From: an uncultured Streptomyces sp.
GTDB taxonomy: Bacteria; Actinomycetota; Actinomycetes; Streptomycetales; Streptomycetaceae
Length of the DNA stretch: 64,000 nucleotides
Direction: 5' to 3'
NCBI RefSeq assembly: GCF_947488945.1
Contig: NZ_CANLBS010000001.1
Location: 186,001-250,000 of the forward strand
The translations under genes and the position numbers were made by a program. This document shows positions 1-9,059 of the stretch, piece by piece (within the stretch, counting starts at the first letter, position 1; each line of letters opens with the position of its first letter). A model generated the notes under the pieces. That model saw only the letters and a list, made by a program, of their open reading frames with translations. It was not told the origin of the DNA and ran no database searches.

Positions 1-550
1 CCCGCCCGGCGCCGCCAGGAACCACGACCCGCAGCACCACCAGAACGCCCCGGCCTGCACCCTGGTCGGCGCGGTGTCGGCGGGCGGACTGCTGGTCATC
101 GGCTGGGTCGGGGACAGCAGGGTCTACTGGGTGCCCGAGGACCGCTCCCAGCCGTCCGCCCGGCTCACCGAGGACGACTCCTGGGCGGCCCAGATGGTGG
201 CGGCCGGACTGATGAGCGAGGCCGAGGCGTACGCCGACGAGCGCGCCCACGCGATCACCGGCTGGCTCGGCGCGGACTCCTACGAACTGGAGCCGCACAC
301 CGCCGCGTTCAAACCGGACCGGCCGGGCACCGTCGTGGTCTGCACCGACGGACTCTGGAACTACGCGGAGTCCGCCGGGGAGATGGCCGCGGTGCTGCCC
401 GGGGACGTCAACGAGCGGCCCCTGCACGCCGCGCGGGTGCTGGTGGGCCACGCGCTGGACGGCGGCGGCCACGACAACGTGACGGTGGCGCTGCTGCCGT
501 TCGCCGTGGAGCCGCCGCCGGGGGCGGGCCCGGGACACGACGCCCCCTGA
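1..550 (+). CDS. PP2C-family serine/threonine protein phosphatase, C-terminal part
   Basis: The reading frame is open from base 2, so the N-terminus lies outside the window. The visible 182 residues carry PP2C signatures in order: an AGG turn, the core GDSR motif, a CTDGLW motif (the usual SDGLW) and the C-terminal HDNVTVAL motif that supplies a metal-binding Asp. The protein should dephosphorylate Ser/Thr phosphoproteins in the cytoplasm using Mn/Mg. It runs in the same direction as a VWA protein and an FHA protein, and FHA domains bind phosphothreonine, so the three probably share one phosphorylation circuit. A kinase partner, if there is one, would be upstream of the window. The family call is firm; its substrates are unknown. 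Confidence 0.88.
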   Translation, partial: PPGAARNHDPQHHQNAPACTLVGAVSAGGLLVIGWVGDSRVYWVPEDRSQPSARLTEDDSWAAQMVAAGLMSEAEAYADERAHAITGWLGADSYELEPHTAAFKPDRPGTVVVCTDGLWNYAESAGEMAAVLPGDVNERPLHAARVLVGHALDGGGHDNVTVALLPFAVEPPPGAGPGHDAP

Positions 551-808
551 GCCCGCGCCCCCGCTGAAGGGTTCCGGCGCCTCGTACCGGCCGGCCCGGC
601 CCGTCCGCCCCCGCCTCCTCCCCCTCGATCACCTCCGACCGCGAACGCCGTTCGCCGGCCCACCCGGCCGGCGCTCCGGACCGGGCCGCTCACCGGCGCG
701 GAACCCGCCACCCGACCGTCGCGGGTCCCGCACCCAGGGTCCCCGGCCCACCGACTCGTCCGTACACCGTCTCCCGCAGACCCGTGGGGAGCACCGAGGA
801 GCCGTTCC

Positions 809-2167
809 ATGGCCAACTTCTCCAAGTCGAACGTTCCGCAGTTCAGCGTCGACGTGTACCAGAACGCCTACCTCCCCGAGGGAGGCCGCGAGGTCAACGC
901 GATCGTCACCGTCACCTCCACCGGGGGCGGCACCACCGGCGGCGTCCCGCTGGCGGGCGTGGACGCGGTCCCCGGCCGGGGGTCGGGACGCGGAACGGAC
1001 GCGGCCGTGGTGCTGATGGTCGACTGCTCGGGCTCGATGGACTACCCGCCGACGAAGATGCGCAACGCCCGCGACGCGACCGCGGCGGCCATCGACACGC
1101 TCCGGGACGGCACCCGGTTCTCGGTGGTCGCCGGGACGCACGTGGCCCGCGACCTCTATCCGGGCAACGGCCGCCTCGCCGTCGCGGACCCGCGCACCAA
1201 GGCGCAGGCCAAGGAGGCCCTGCGCGGGCTGAGCGCGGGCGGCGGCACCGCCATCGGCACCTGGCTGCGCCTGACGGACCGGCTGCTGGACGCGTCGGGC
1301 GCGGCGATCCGGCACGGCATCCTGCTCACCGACGGCCGCAACGAGCACGAGGCCCCGGAGGACCTGCGGGCCGCGCTCGACGCCTGCGCCGGCCGCTTCA
1401 CCTGCGACGCCCGGGGCGTGGGGACGGACTGGGAGGTGAAGGAGGTCACCTCGGTCGCCACGGCGCTGCTCGGTACCGCCGACATCGTCGCGGACCCGGC
1501 CGGCCTCGCCGCGGACTTCACGCTGATGATGGAGAACGCCATGGGCAAGGAGGTCGCGGACGTGGCGTTGCGGCTCTGGACCCCGCTCGGCGCCGAGATC
1601 GTCTTCGTGAAGCAGGTCGCCCCCACCGTGTCCGACCTCACGGGGCGCCGTACGGAGACCGGACCGCGGGCGGGCGACTATCCGACCGGTTCCTGGGGTG
1701 ACGAATCCCGCGATTACCACGTCTGCGTACGGGTACCGCAGGCGAACATCGGCCAGGAGATGCTGGCCGCCCGCGTCTCGCTGGTGCTTCCGGACCCGTC
1801 GGGGGGTGCGCCGCGGACGCTCGGACAGGGCCTCGTCCGGGCCGTCTGGACGGACGACATGGTGGCGTCCACCTCGATCAACCCGCAGGTCGCGCACTAC
1901 ACGGGGCAGGCGGAACTGGCCCACGTGATCCAGCAGGGACTCGACGCGCGGAAGGCCGGCGACCTGGACGGCGCGACCGCGAAACTGGGGCGTGCGGTGC
2001 AGCTCGCGTCGGCCTCCGGGAACGAGGACACTGCGAAACTGCTTTCGAAGGTGGTCGACGTGGTCGATGCGGCGACGGGTACTGTGCGACTCAAGGCGAA
2101 GGTCGCGGAGGCGGACGAGATGACACTCGAAACACGCTCGACCAAGACCGTTCGCGTCAAGAAATAG
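809..2167 (+). CDS. von Willebrand factor type A domain protein (452 aa)
   Basis: A cytoplasmic protein with no signal peptide or membrane helix. A beta-rich segment (residues 1-60) precedes a VWA domain with an intact MIDAS site: DCSGS at residues 72-76, a GGGTAIG loop supplying the Thr, and LTDGRNE supplying the distal Asp. A C-terminal region resembles the helical part of TerY/YwmD-like VWA proteins. The ATG at 809 is preceded by a GAGGAG ribosome site about 7 bases upstream. VWA proteins bind partner proteins through a metal ion. Lying between a PP2C phosphatase and an FHA protein, this one is probably the adaptor of a phosphorylation-controlled complex, similar in composition to the TerY-phosphorylation triad known from tellurite-resistance-type loci. 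That functional link is inference. Confidence 0.85.
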   Translation: MANFSKSNVPQFSVDVYQNAYLPEGGREVNAIVTVTSTGGGTTGGVPLAGVDAVPGRGSGRGTDAAVVLMVDCSGSMDYPPTKMRNARDATAAAIDTLRDGTRFSVVAGTHVARDLYPGNGRLAVADPRTKAQAKEALRGLSAGGGTAIGTWLRLTDRLLDASGAAIRHGILLTDGRNEHEAPEDLRAALDACAGRFTCDARGVGTDWEVKEVTSVATALLGTADIVADPAGLAADFTLMMENAMGKEVADVALRLWTPLGAEIVFVKQVAPTVSDLTGRRTETGPRAGDYPTGSWGDESRDYHVCVRVPQANIGQEMLAARVSLVLPDPSGGAPRTLGQGLVRAVWTDDMVASTSINPQVAHYTGQAELAHVIQQGLDARKAGDLDGATAKLGRAVQLASASGNEDTAKLLSKVVDVVDAATGTVRLKAKVAEADEMTLETRSTKTVRVKK

Positions 2168-2219
2168 TCTTTTCGAAGACACATACGGACAGAAACCAAG
2201 CGGCACAGCCGTGCGGGTA

Positions 2220-2241
2220 GCCGGACGGTCTTCCGTCCGGC
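2220..2241 (+). terminator. 9-bp hairpin between the VWA and FHA genes
   Basis: CCGGACGG at 2221-2228 pairs with CCGTCCGG at 2233-2240, extended by G2220-C2241, around a TCTT loop. No U-tract follows. It could attenuate transcription into the FHA gene or protect the upstream mRNA end. Confidence 0.45.
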
Positions 2242-2310
2242 CCGACGCGCGGCGCAGCGACGAGCATGACGGCCCGCACGGGCCGGACGAGGAGAGGGGG
2301 AAGCGCCGAC

Positions 2311-3819
2311 ATGCCGACCTGCCCGAACGGACACCAGTCGGGTTCCGAGGACTGGTGCGAGGTCTGCGGACACCGCATGGCCCAAGCGGGCGCGCCCACG
2401 GGCGCCGTCCCGCCGCCCCCACCCCCGGCCTCCGGTTACGGCTATCCGGGCCCCGGCGGACAGCCGACCGCCCAGGCCGAGCTGTGCCCGCAGTGCCGCA
2501 CCCCGCGCGAGGCGGGAGCGCCGTTCTGCGAGGAATGCCGCTGGAACTTCCTGACCAACACGGCGACCTCGTACACCCCGCTCGCGCCGCAGCCCGGCGC
2601 CGGGGCCGGACCGGTGCCGGGGCTCAGCCTGCCGCCGGGCTTCCAGGCCCAACAGGGGCCGCCGCCGCAGCAGCAGCGCGAGCCGTTCGAGTATCAGGGT
2701 TCGCGGCCCTCGCAGATGAACCGCCCGGCCGAGCCGCTGGCGCCGGAGCGCGGCGGTCCGCCGCCCCCGCCGTTCCAGCAGGGGCCCCCGCCGTCCTTCC
2801 AGCAGAGCCCGCCGCCTCCGTCGTTCCAGCAGAGCGCGCCGCCCGCGCCGTCGCAGCCGCAGGCCGGCAACGACGACTGGATGCTGCCGCCGCCCTCCCA
2901 GCGTCAGCCGGGCCAGGGACCGGACCAGGGCCGTGACCAAGGGCGTGACCAGGGCCGTGACCAGAGCCGTCGTGACCAGGGACCGGAGCACGGTCAGGGA
3001 CCGGGTCAGGGGCATGGTCAGGGCGCCGGCCAGGGGCAGCCGTTCCCGCCCCAGGCTCCTCAGGGACAGGACCCGTTCCAGCAGCAGCGTGATCCCTTCC
3101 AGCAGCAACCTCAGCGCGACCCGTTCCAGCAGCAGGCGGCACCGGCCTTCCAGCCGCAGGCACCCCAGGCGCCGCCCCAGGGCCGGGACGCGTACCCCCA
3201 GGCGCCCCAGGGCCGGGACGCGTTCCCGCAGGCGCCTTCGGCCTTCCAGCCACAGGGACCGCAGTCGCCCCAGGGCTCGCAGCGGCCCTACAGCCCGCCC
3301 TTCCCGGGGCAGCCGCAGGGACCCGGCCAGGGCCACGAGCCCGGCCGCCCCGGCGGCCAGGACCAGAACCTTCCGGGGCAGGGCGCTGCGGGTCGGGGCG
3401 CGCCGGAGCAGCATTCCGCCTGGACCGCGGTGATCGCTCCTGACCGGGAGTACTTCCTCGCGATGATGCAGCGCAGCGGCCCGGAGGCGGGCGGGCTCAA
3501 CCTGCCCGCGTACTCCCCTGAACAGCAGATCGAGCTGACCGGCAGCCAGGTCACCATCGGCCGCCGCCGGCACAGCACCGGCGAGTCCCCCGACATCGAT
3601 CTCTCCGTGCCCCCGGAGGACCCGGGCGTCTCCCACCAGCACGCGGTGCTGGTGCAGCAGCCCGACGGCAGTTGGGCCGTGGTCGACCAGAACTCGACCA
3701 ACGGCACCACGCTCAACGGTGCCGAGGACCCGATCCAGCCGTACGTTCCGGTGCAGCTGCAGGACGGTGACCAGGTACACGTGGGCGCCTGGACGACGAT
3801 CACGGTCCGCCGGGGCTGA
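2311..3819 (+). CDS. FHA-domain protein with N-terminal zinc ribbon and long Q/P-rich linker
   Basis: The start is placed at ATG 2311, about 10 bases after GGAGAGGGGG; an in-frame ATG at 2266 lacks such a site. The product is 502 aa. The N-terminus has two zinc-ribbon half-sites (CPNGH...CEVCG and CPQC...CEEC). A roughly 300-residue linker is rich in Gln, Pro and Gly, with repeats built on PFQQ and DQGR. The C-terminal FHA domain (about 405-500) shows the expected GRR, SHQHA and NSTNGT motifs that recognise phosphothreonine. The protein is probably a cytoplasmic phosphopeptide-binding scaffold reading the state set by the neighbouring PP2C phosphatase and an unseen kinase. The low-complexity linker may drive condensation or be a flexible tether. 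Confidence 0.88.
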   Translation: MPTCPNGHQSGSEDWCEVCGHRMAQAGAPTGAVPPPPPPASGYGYPGPGGQPTAQAELCPQCRTPREAGAPFCEECRWNFLTNTATSYTPLAPQPGAGAGPVPGLSLPPGFQAQQGPPPQQQREPFEYQGSRPSQMNRPAEPLAPERGGPPPPPFQQGPPPSFQQSPPPPSFQQSAPPAPSQPQAGNDDWMLPPPSQRQPGQGPDQGRDQGRDQGRDQSRRDQGPEHGQGPGQGHGQGAGQGQPFPPQAPQGQDPFQQQRDPFQQQPQRDPFQQQAAPAFQPQAPQAPPQGRDAYPQAPQGRDAFPQAPSAFQPQGPQSPQGSQRPYSPPFPGQPQGPGQGHEPGRPGGQDQNLPGQGAAGRGAPEQHSAWTAVIAPDREYFLAMMQRSGPEAGGLNLPAYSPEQQIELTGSQVTIGRRRHSTGESPDIDLSVPPEDPGVSHQHAVLVQQPDGSWAVVDQNSTNGTTLNGAEDPIQPYVPVQLQDGDQVHVGAWTTITVRRG

Positions 3820-3840
3820 TCCTCCGCCCCGCCGGCGTCC

Positions 3841-3985
3841 GGTACCTCCCGGTCCGGCTCTTCCCGGCCCGGGAGGTACCCGGACGGGTCCCGTCGGGCC
3901 GGGAAGAGCCGTTCCGCCCGCCGTGAGCCCCGGTGGGCTTCGTGTGGCCCCTCACCCGTCCCGCGGACCGGTGAGGGGCCACACG
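3841..3985. terminator. Cluster of three long inverted repeats between convergent genes
   Basis: Three perfect stems lie here. Stem 1 (12 bp) pairs 3841-3852 with 3869-3880. Stem 2 (16 bp) pairs 3856-3871 with 3895-3910. Stem 3 (16 bp) pairs 3941-3956 with 3970-3985 and spans the stop codon of the leftward methyltransferase gene. Stems 1 and 2 share bases, so they cannot form together. The set most likely terminates both the rightward FHA gene and the leftward methyltransferase gene. Confidence 0.8.
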
Positions 3986-4950
3986 TATGCTCCCGCCGGG
4001 TCGTCCAGCCAGGCCCACTGGCCGCCCGGTCCCGCCGTGATCCCGTACCGCTCCCGGCCGGGGCGCCCTTCGCCCTCCCACATGGCCAGCGCCTCGAAGG
4101 GGTCGAGCGTGCCGGCACCGAGGTCGAGCAGAAAACGGAACCGGTCGTCGGCCGCCGCGCGCCGGGGCAGTCCGCCGTACGGGGGGAGCCGCCCGGCCGG
4201 CGACTCGGCGCCCCGCAGCGGCACGAAGAACGCGGCGGTGGGCAGGAAGTTCCCCTCGGCCAGCGGTCCGTCCGGCGTCTCCCGTACCCGCAACGAGATC
4301 AGGCCGGTGGCCAGCGGCGCCAGGATGCGCGCGCCGGGGCGGCACTGGGCGATCCAGGCGGCCGGGACGTGTCCGAGGGTGCAGGTGGCGATCACCGCGT
4401 CGTAGGGAGCCCGCGCCGGGCAGCCGCGCGCCCCGTCCCCGGTCACCACGGCGGGGCGGTGGCCCGCGGCCGCGAGGTGGCTGCGGGCCGCCTCCGTGAT
4501 GTCCGGGTCGAGATCGACGGTGGTCACCGCGTCGTCCCCGAGCCGGTGGGCGAGCAGTGCCGCGTTGTAGCCGGTGCCGGCCCCGATCTCCAGGACCGTG
4601 GAGCCCTCCCGCAGACCGGTCTCGTCGAGCATGAGCGCCATCAGCGAGGGCTGGCTGCTGGAGGAGACGAGCACGCCGTCCTTGAGCCGGGTGGCCAGCG
4701 GAACGTCTTCGTAGGCGCCGCGCAGCCAGCGGTCCCGGACGTCGGGGTCCGGGTCGGCGCACCACAGGCGCCGGTAGCCGCCCCGCCCGCCCACGAAGTA
4801 GTAGGGCACGAACAGGTGGCGCGGTACCTGCTCGAAGGCGGCCCGCCAGGACGGATCCGTCAGACCGCCCTCGGCCCGGATCCGCCGCACCAGTGAGCTG
4901 CGCGCCGTCGCCGCCTCGGCGGCGAACGGGTCGTGCACCGTGGACCCCAT
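3952..4950 (-). CDS. PCMT-like SAM-dependent methyltransferase (332 aa)
   Basis: The fold is that of protein-L-isoaspartate O-methyltransferase. The N-terminus has the typical FEQVPRHLFVP block. Motif I (VLEIGAGTGYNAALL), the acidic ribose-binding TVDLD and the post-II region DAVIATCTLGHVP follow, so S-adenosylmethionine binding looks intact. The length exceeds the roughly 210 aa of a classical repair enzyme, with an extra C-terminal domain of about 110 residues. This is the layout of the actinobacterial relatives, some of which modify lanthipeptides or other peptides. No peptide precursor gene is visible nearby. It could repair isoaspartate in proteins or act on a specific peptide; sequence alone does not decide. 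Confidence 0.78.
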   Translation of the reverse strand: MGSTVHDPFAAEAATARSSLVRRIRAEGGLTDPSWRAAFEQVPRHLFVPYYFVGGRGGYRRLWCADPDPDVRDRWLRGAYEDVPLATRLKDGVLVSSSSQPSLMALMLDETGLREGSTVLEIGAGTGYNAALLAHRLGDDAVTTVDLDPDITEAARSHLAAAGHRPAVVTGDGARGCPARAPYDAVIATCTLGHVPAAWIAQCRPGARILAPLATGLISLRVRETPDGPLAEGNFLPTAAFFVPLRGAESPAGRLPPYGGLPRRAAADDRFRFLLDLGAGTLDPFEALAMWEGEGRPGRERYGITAGPGGQWAWLDDPAGAYVWPLTGPRDG

Positions 4951-5124
4951 GGATCCACTGTCCTGCGTACCGGCCGGAAGGTCGAGCCGTCGGGCCGCTT
5001 CCGGGCCGTCGGGCCGCTGCCGGGCCGTCCCCGGGCGGCCTGCGGGGCGCGGGGCACCCGGAGTTCACGGTTCCGGCGGGCCGTGGGCCCGGTGGCCGGT
5101 CCTGGCGTCTGCGACCATGGACGG

Positions 5125-5529
5125 GTGACAGAGAATCCCCGCGAGACGCTTCAGGAGCAGACCTTCTACGAGCAGGTCGGTGGCGAGGAGACCTTCCGGC
5201 GCCTGGTGCACCGTTTCTACCAGGGCGTGGCCGAGGACCCGCTGCTGCGGCCGATGTACCCCGAGGAGGATCTGGGCCCGGCCGAGGAACGGTTCGCCCT
5301 GTTCCTCATGCAGTACTGGGGCGGCCCGCGCACGTACAGCGACCACCGGGGACACCCCCGGCTGCGGATGCGGCACGCGCCGTTCCGGGTGGACCGGGCG
5401 GCCCACGACGCGTGGCTGTTCCACATGCGGGTGGCGCTCGACGCGCTGGAACTGCCCGCGGAGCAGGACCACCAGTTGTGGTCGTACCTGACCTACGCCG
5501 CGGCCTCGATGGTGAACACCGAGGGCTGA
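5125..5529 (+). CDS. glbO: Truncated haemoglobin, group II (GlbO-like)
   Basis: The start is GTG 5125, giving 134 aa that begin just before the conserved TFYEQVGGEETF helix. Group II marks are present: the YWGGP segment, the proximal haem-binding His in RMRHAPF (about residue 84) and a Trp in the G helix (AWLFHM, about 97). These small cytoplasmic globins bind oxygen and NO and are linked to respiration and NO detoxification in actinobacteria. The ribosome site is weak, and a longer in-frame form starting at 4933 has no globin similarity in its extra part. It is divergent from the methyltransferase gene, with about 170 bases between them. Confidence 0.9.
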   Translation: MTENPRETLQEQTFYEQVGGEETFRRLVHRFYQGVAEDPLLRPMYPEEDLGPAEERFALFLMQYWGGPRTYSDHRGHPRLRMRHAPFRVDRAAHDAWLFHMRVALDALELPAEQDHQLWSYLTYAAASMVNTEG

Positions 5530-5577
5530 GCGGGCGGCGGGGCGGGGCGGACAGGGTGCGGGCGGGGCGGGGGCAGT

Positions 5578-5702
5578 CAGTCTCCGCCGATGCGGTTCCA
5601 CTCACGCCGACGCGGTGGTCCAGCTTCCGCCGCGGTACGGTTCAGCTCCCGCCGATGCTGCCAGTCTCCGCCGCGAGGCGGTTCAGTGCCCGCCGATGCT
5701 GA
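5578..5702. repeat. Six-unit degenerate tandem repeat, 19-22 bp
   Basis: Units begin at 5578, 5599, 5621, 5643, 5662 and 5684 and share a CAG-n-n-n-CCGCCG start. The last four alternate in length (22, 19, 22, 19). The sixth unit contains the stop codon of the leftward gene ending at 5683, so the array looks like copies of that gene's 3' end laid down beyond its stop. Confidence 0.7.
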
Positions 5703-6444
5703 CGGCGAGGTTGCCGAGGCCGGCGCCGGTCCGGGGGCGGAGGGCGATCGCCCCGTAGGGGGTCCGCAGCCGCAGCCAGGGTCCGGCGCTGAGCAGGGTG
5801 ACCGGGAAACCGGCGTGGGGGCGCAGGAAGCCGAGGGACTGTGCGGCGTGGACGGCGCGCAGTGGAAGCCCGGTGGCACCGACGGTCCGGGACCACAGGT
5901 CGCGGCCGATGAGATCGCGCTCGGCCCGGGTACGGCGTTCCTCGGGCAGTGCGGTGTCACGGGCGCGGAATTCGGCGACCGCCTCGGCGAGCGCGGCGGC
6001 CAGTTCCCCGGCGTCCGGGAGGCCCGGCACCTCGCGCCACGGCCCGCGCGGCGGCAGCACCCCGGACCAGGGCGGACCGGTGACGGGCGCGGGCAGGGTC
6101 CCCCGGCCGCCGACGCCCGGCGACCGTTCCCCGGCCCCACCGGACTCCTCGGGCCCGTCGGCCCCGTCGGCTCCGGCGGCCTCATCGGCTTCGACGGCAA
6201 GGGATTCGAGCAGTTCCCCGGCGGAGACCGTCACGTCGAACGACGCGGGGTGGCCGAGGCGGGCCGTGCGGACGGCGAGCACGTCGAAGGACGGCGGCCG
6301 GCCGAACACGGCCAGCGCCCCGCTGTCCGCCTGGAGGCGGACAGCGGCGGCGCGGTCGTAGTGCAGCAACCGGCCGAGGAAGGCGGCGAGATCCGCCGCC
6401 TCCCTCGCGTCGGCGAACAGCAGCGACTGCACGGGCGTCGTCAT
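5683..6444 (-). CDS. Conserved hypothetical protein (253 aa)
   Basis: The start ATG at 6444 overlaps the stop of the thioesterase gene by 4 bases (ATGA), so it is translationally coupled. The protein begins MTTPVQSLLFADAREAADL and has no signal peptide or membrane segment. It has an N-terminal alpha/beta region, a Gly/Glu-rich middle of about 40 residues and a C-terminal part ending in LGNLAVSIGGH. I do not recognise a family. Its place at the end of the ettA-thioesterase operon gives little hint of function. The 3' end of the gene joins a degenerate tandem repeat. Confidence 0.72.
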   Translation of the reverse strand: MTTPVQSLLFADAREAADLAAFLGRLLHYDRAAAVRLQADSGALAVFGRPPSFDVLAVRTARLGHPASFDVTVSAGELLESLAVEADEAAGADGADGPEESGGAGERSPGVGGRGTLPAPVTGPPWSGVLPPRGPWREVPGLPDAGELAAALAEAVAEFRARDTALPEERRTRAERDLIGRDLWSRTVGATGLPLRAVHAAQSLGFLRPHAGFPVTLLSAGPWLRLRTPYGAIALRPRTGAGLGNLAVSIGGH

Positions 6445-6863
6445 GCCGCGGCAGGCTCCTCCACCATGTACTCCTGCAGGAACAGCTTCTCCTCGGCGGT
6501 GATCCGCCGAGGACGCTCCTCGACCAGGTTGTACGGCACGACGACCGTCGAGGCCCGCACGTACACCTGGTCCTCGTCCTTGATCTCGTACGCGATCGTG
6601 AGCGACGCGGCGGTGATCTTCGTGACCCACGACTCGACGGTCACCGGGGCGTGGCGGTGTACCAGCGGCCGGAGGTAGTCGATCTCGTGACGCGCCACGA
6701 CGGAGCCGCCCGCGAAGGACGGCGAACCGTCCCCCGGCGCGAGCCGGAACATGAAGTCGATGCGCGCCTCCTCCAGGTACCGGAGGAAGACCACATTGTT
6801 CACGTGGCCGAACGCGTCCATGTCCGACCAGCGCAGGGGACAGGGGTAGATGTGACGGGCCAC
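6441..6863 (-). CDS. Hotdog-fold acyl-CoA thioesterase (4-hydroxybenzoyl-CoA thioesterase-like)
   Basis: The start is GTG 6863, only 5 bases after the ettA stop, with GAGG about 10 bases upstream; the product is 140 aa. The motif WSDMDAFGHVNNVVFLRYLEEAR holds the catalytic Asp of the YbgC/4HBT type, followed by a long hotdog helix and EIDYLRPL. It should hydrolyse acyl-CoA thioesters in the cytoplasm as a tetramer. The physiological substrate cannot be told. The coupling with ettA is probably a chromosomal habit rather than a shared pathway. Confidence 0.88.
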   Translation of the reverse strand: MARHIYPCPLRWSDMDAFGHVNNVVFLRYLEEARIDFMFRLAPGDGSPSFAGGSVVARHEIDYLRPLVHRHAPVTVESWVTKITAASLTIAYEIKDEDQVYVRASTVVVPYNLVEERPRRITAEEKLFLQEYMVEEPAAA

Positions 6864-6868
6864 GTCGA

Positions 6869-8533
<1,665 letters not shown>

Positions 8534-9059
8534 GAGAAACCGTCCGGCAATCGATGTGTGGGCAGATACACCCCATCTTGCCTGACGTCCACCCGCCGGG
8601 GGAAACCAGCGCCTCCCCGCGACCCTGACCAGGGGCGGGGAGATACCGAGGGGCACGCGTTGCGATGGTCGGCAGCCGTCCTCCGCATCGCCGGTCAACC
8701 TCTTGGCGGCCCGCAGACGGCCCAGCGCGAGCATCGATCGGCGATCACCACCGGCTCAGGAGCTGAGAGTTCCGTCCACGCATGCACGGTGCGCCGTGAC
8801 GCACGAGCGTTACCGCTGAGGAGGCATCCGAGCCGGTCCCCGTCGGCGCGGTTGCTCCATGACGATCAACACCGGCTTTCCGCCCTGAGCGGCCCCCTGG
8901 CCGGGAGCGGGCTCCCGGCCCGACGCGCCACCGGGCCCCGGTCACGTCGGGGACGTGGCCGGGGCCCGGTGTTTCGCGGGGCTTCCGTGCGGCGCCCGGG
9001 GGCCGGTCGCGGTACGGAGGCGGTGGTCGCGCGGCCGTGGGCCGCGCGACCGTGCATCG
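8534..9059. other. Intergenic region upstream of ettA
   Basis: No credible coding sequence is seen in these 526 bases. The left part must hold the ettA promoter, but no clear hexamers stand out. The right part holds the strong hairpin at 8931-8969. Confidence 0.6.
8931..8969 (-). terminator. 18-bp GC-rich hairpin terminator
   Basis: The arm 8931-8948 pairs with 8952-8969 around a 3-base loop, with a single G-U wobble. It lies about 90 bases beyond the stop of the leftward LAATG surface-protein gene and separates it from ettA. No U-tract is present, as is common in Streptomyces. Confidence 0.8.
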
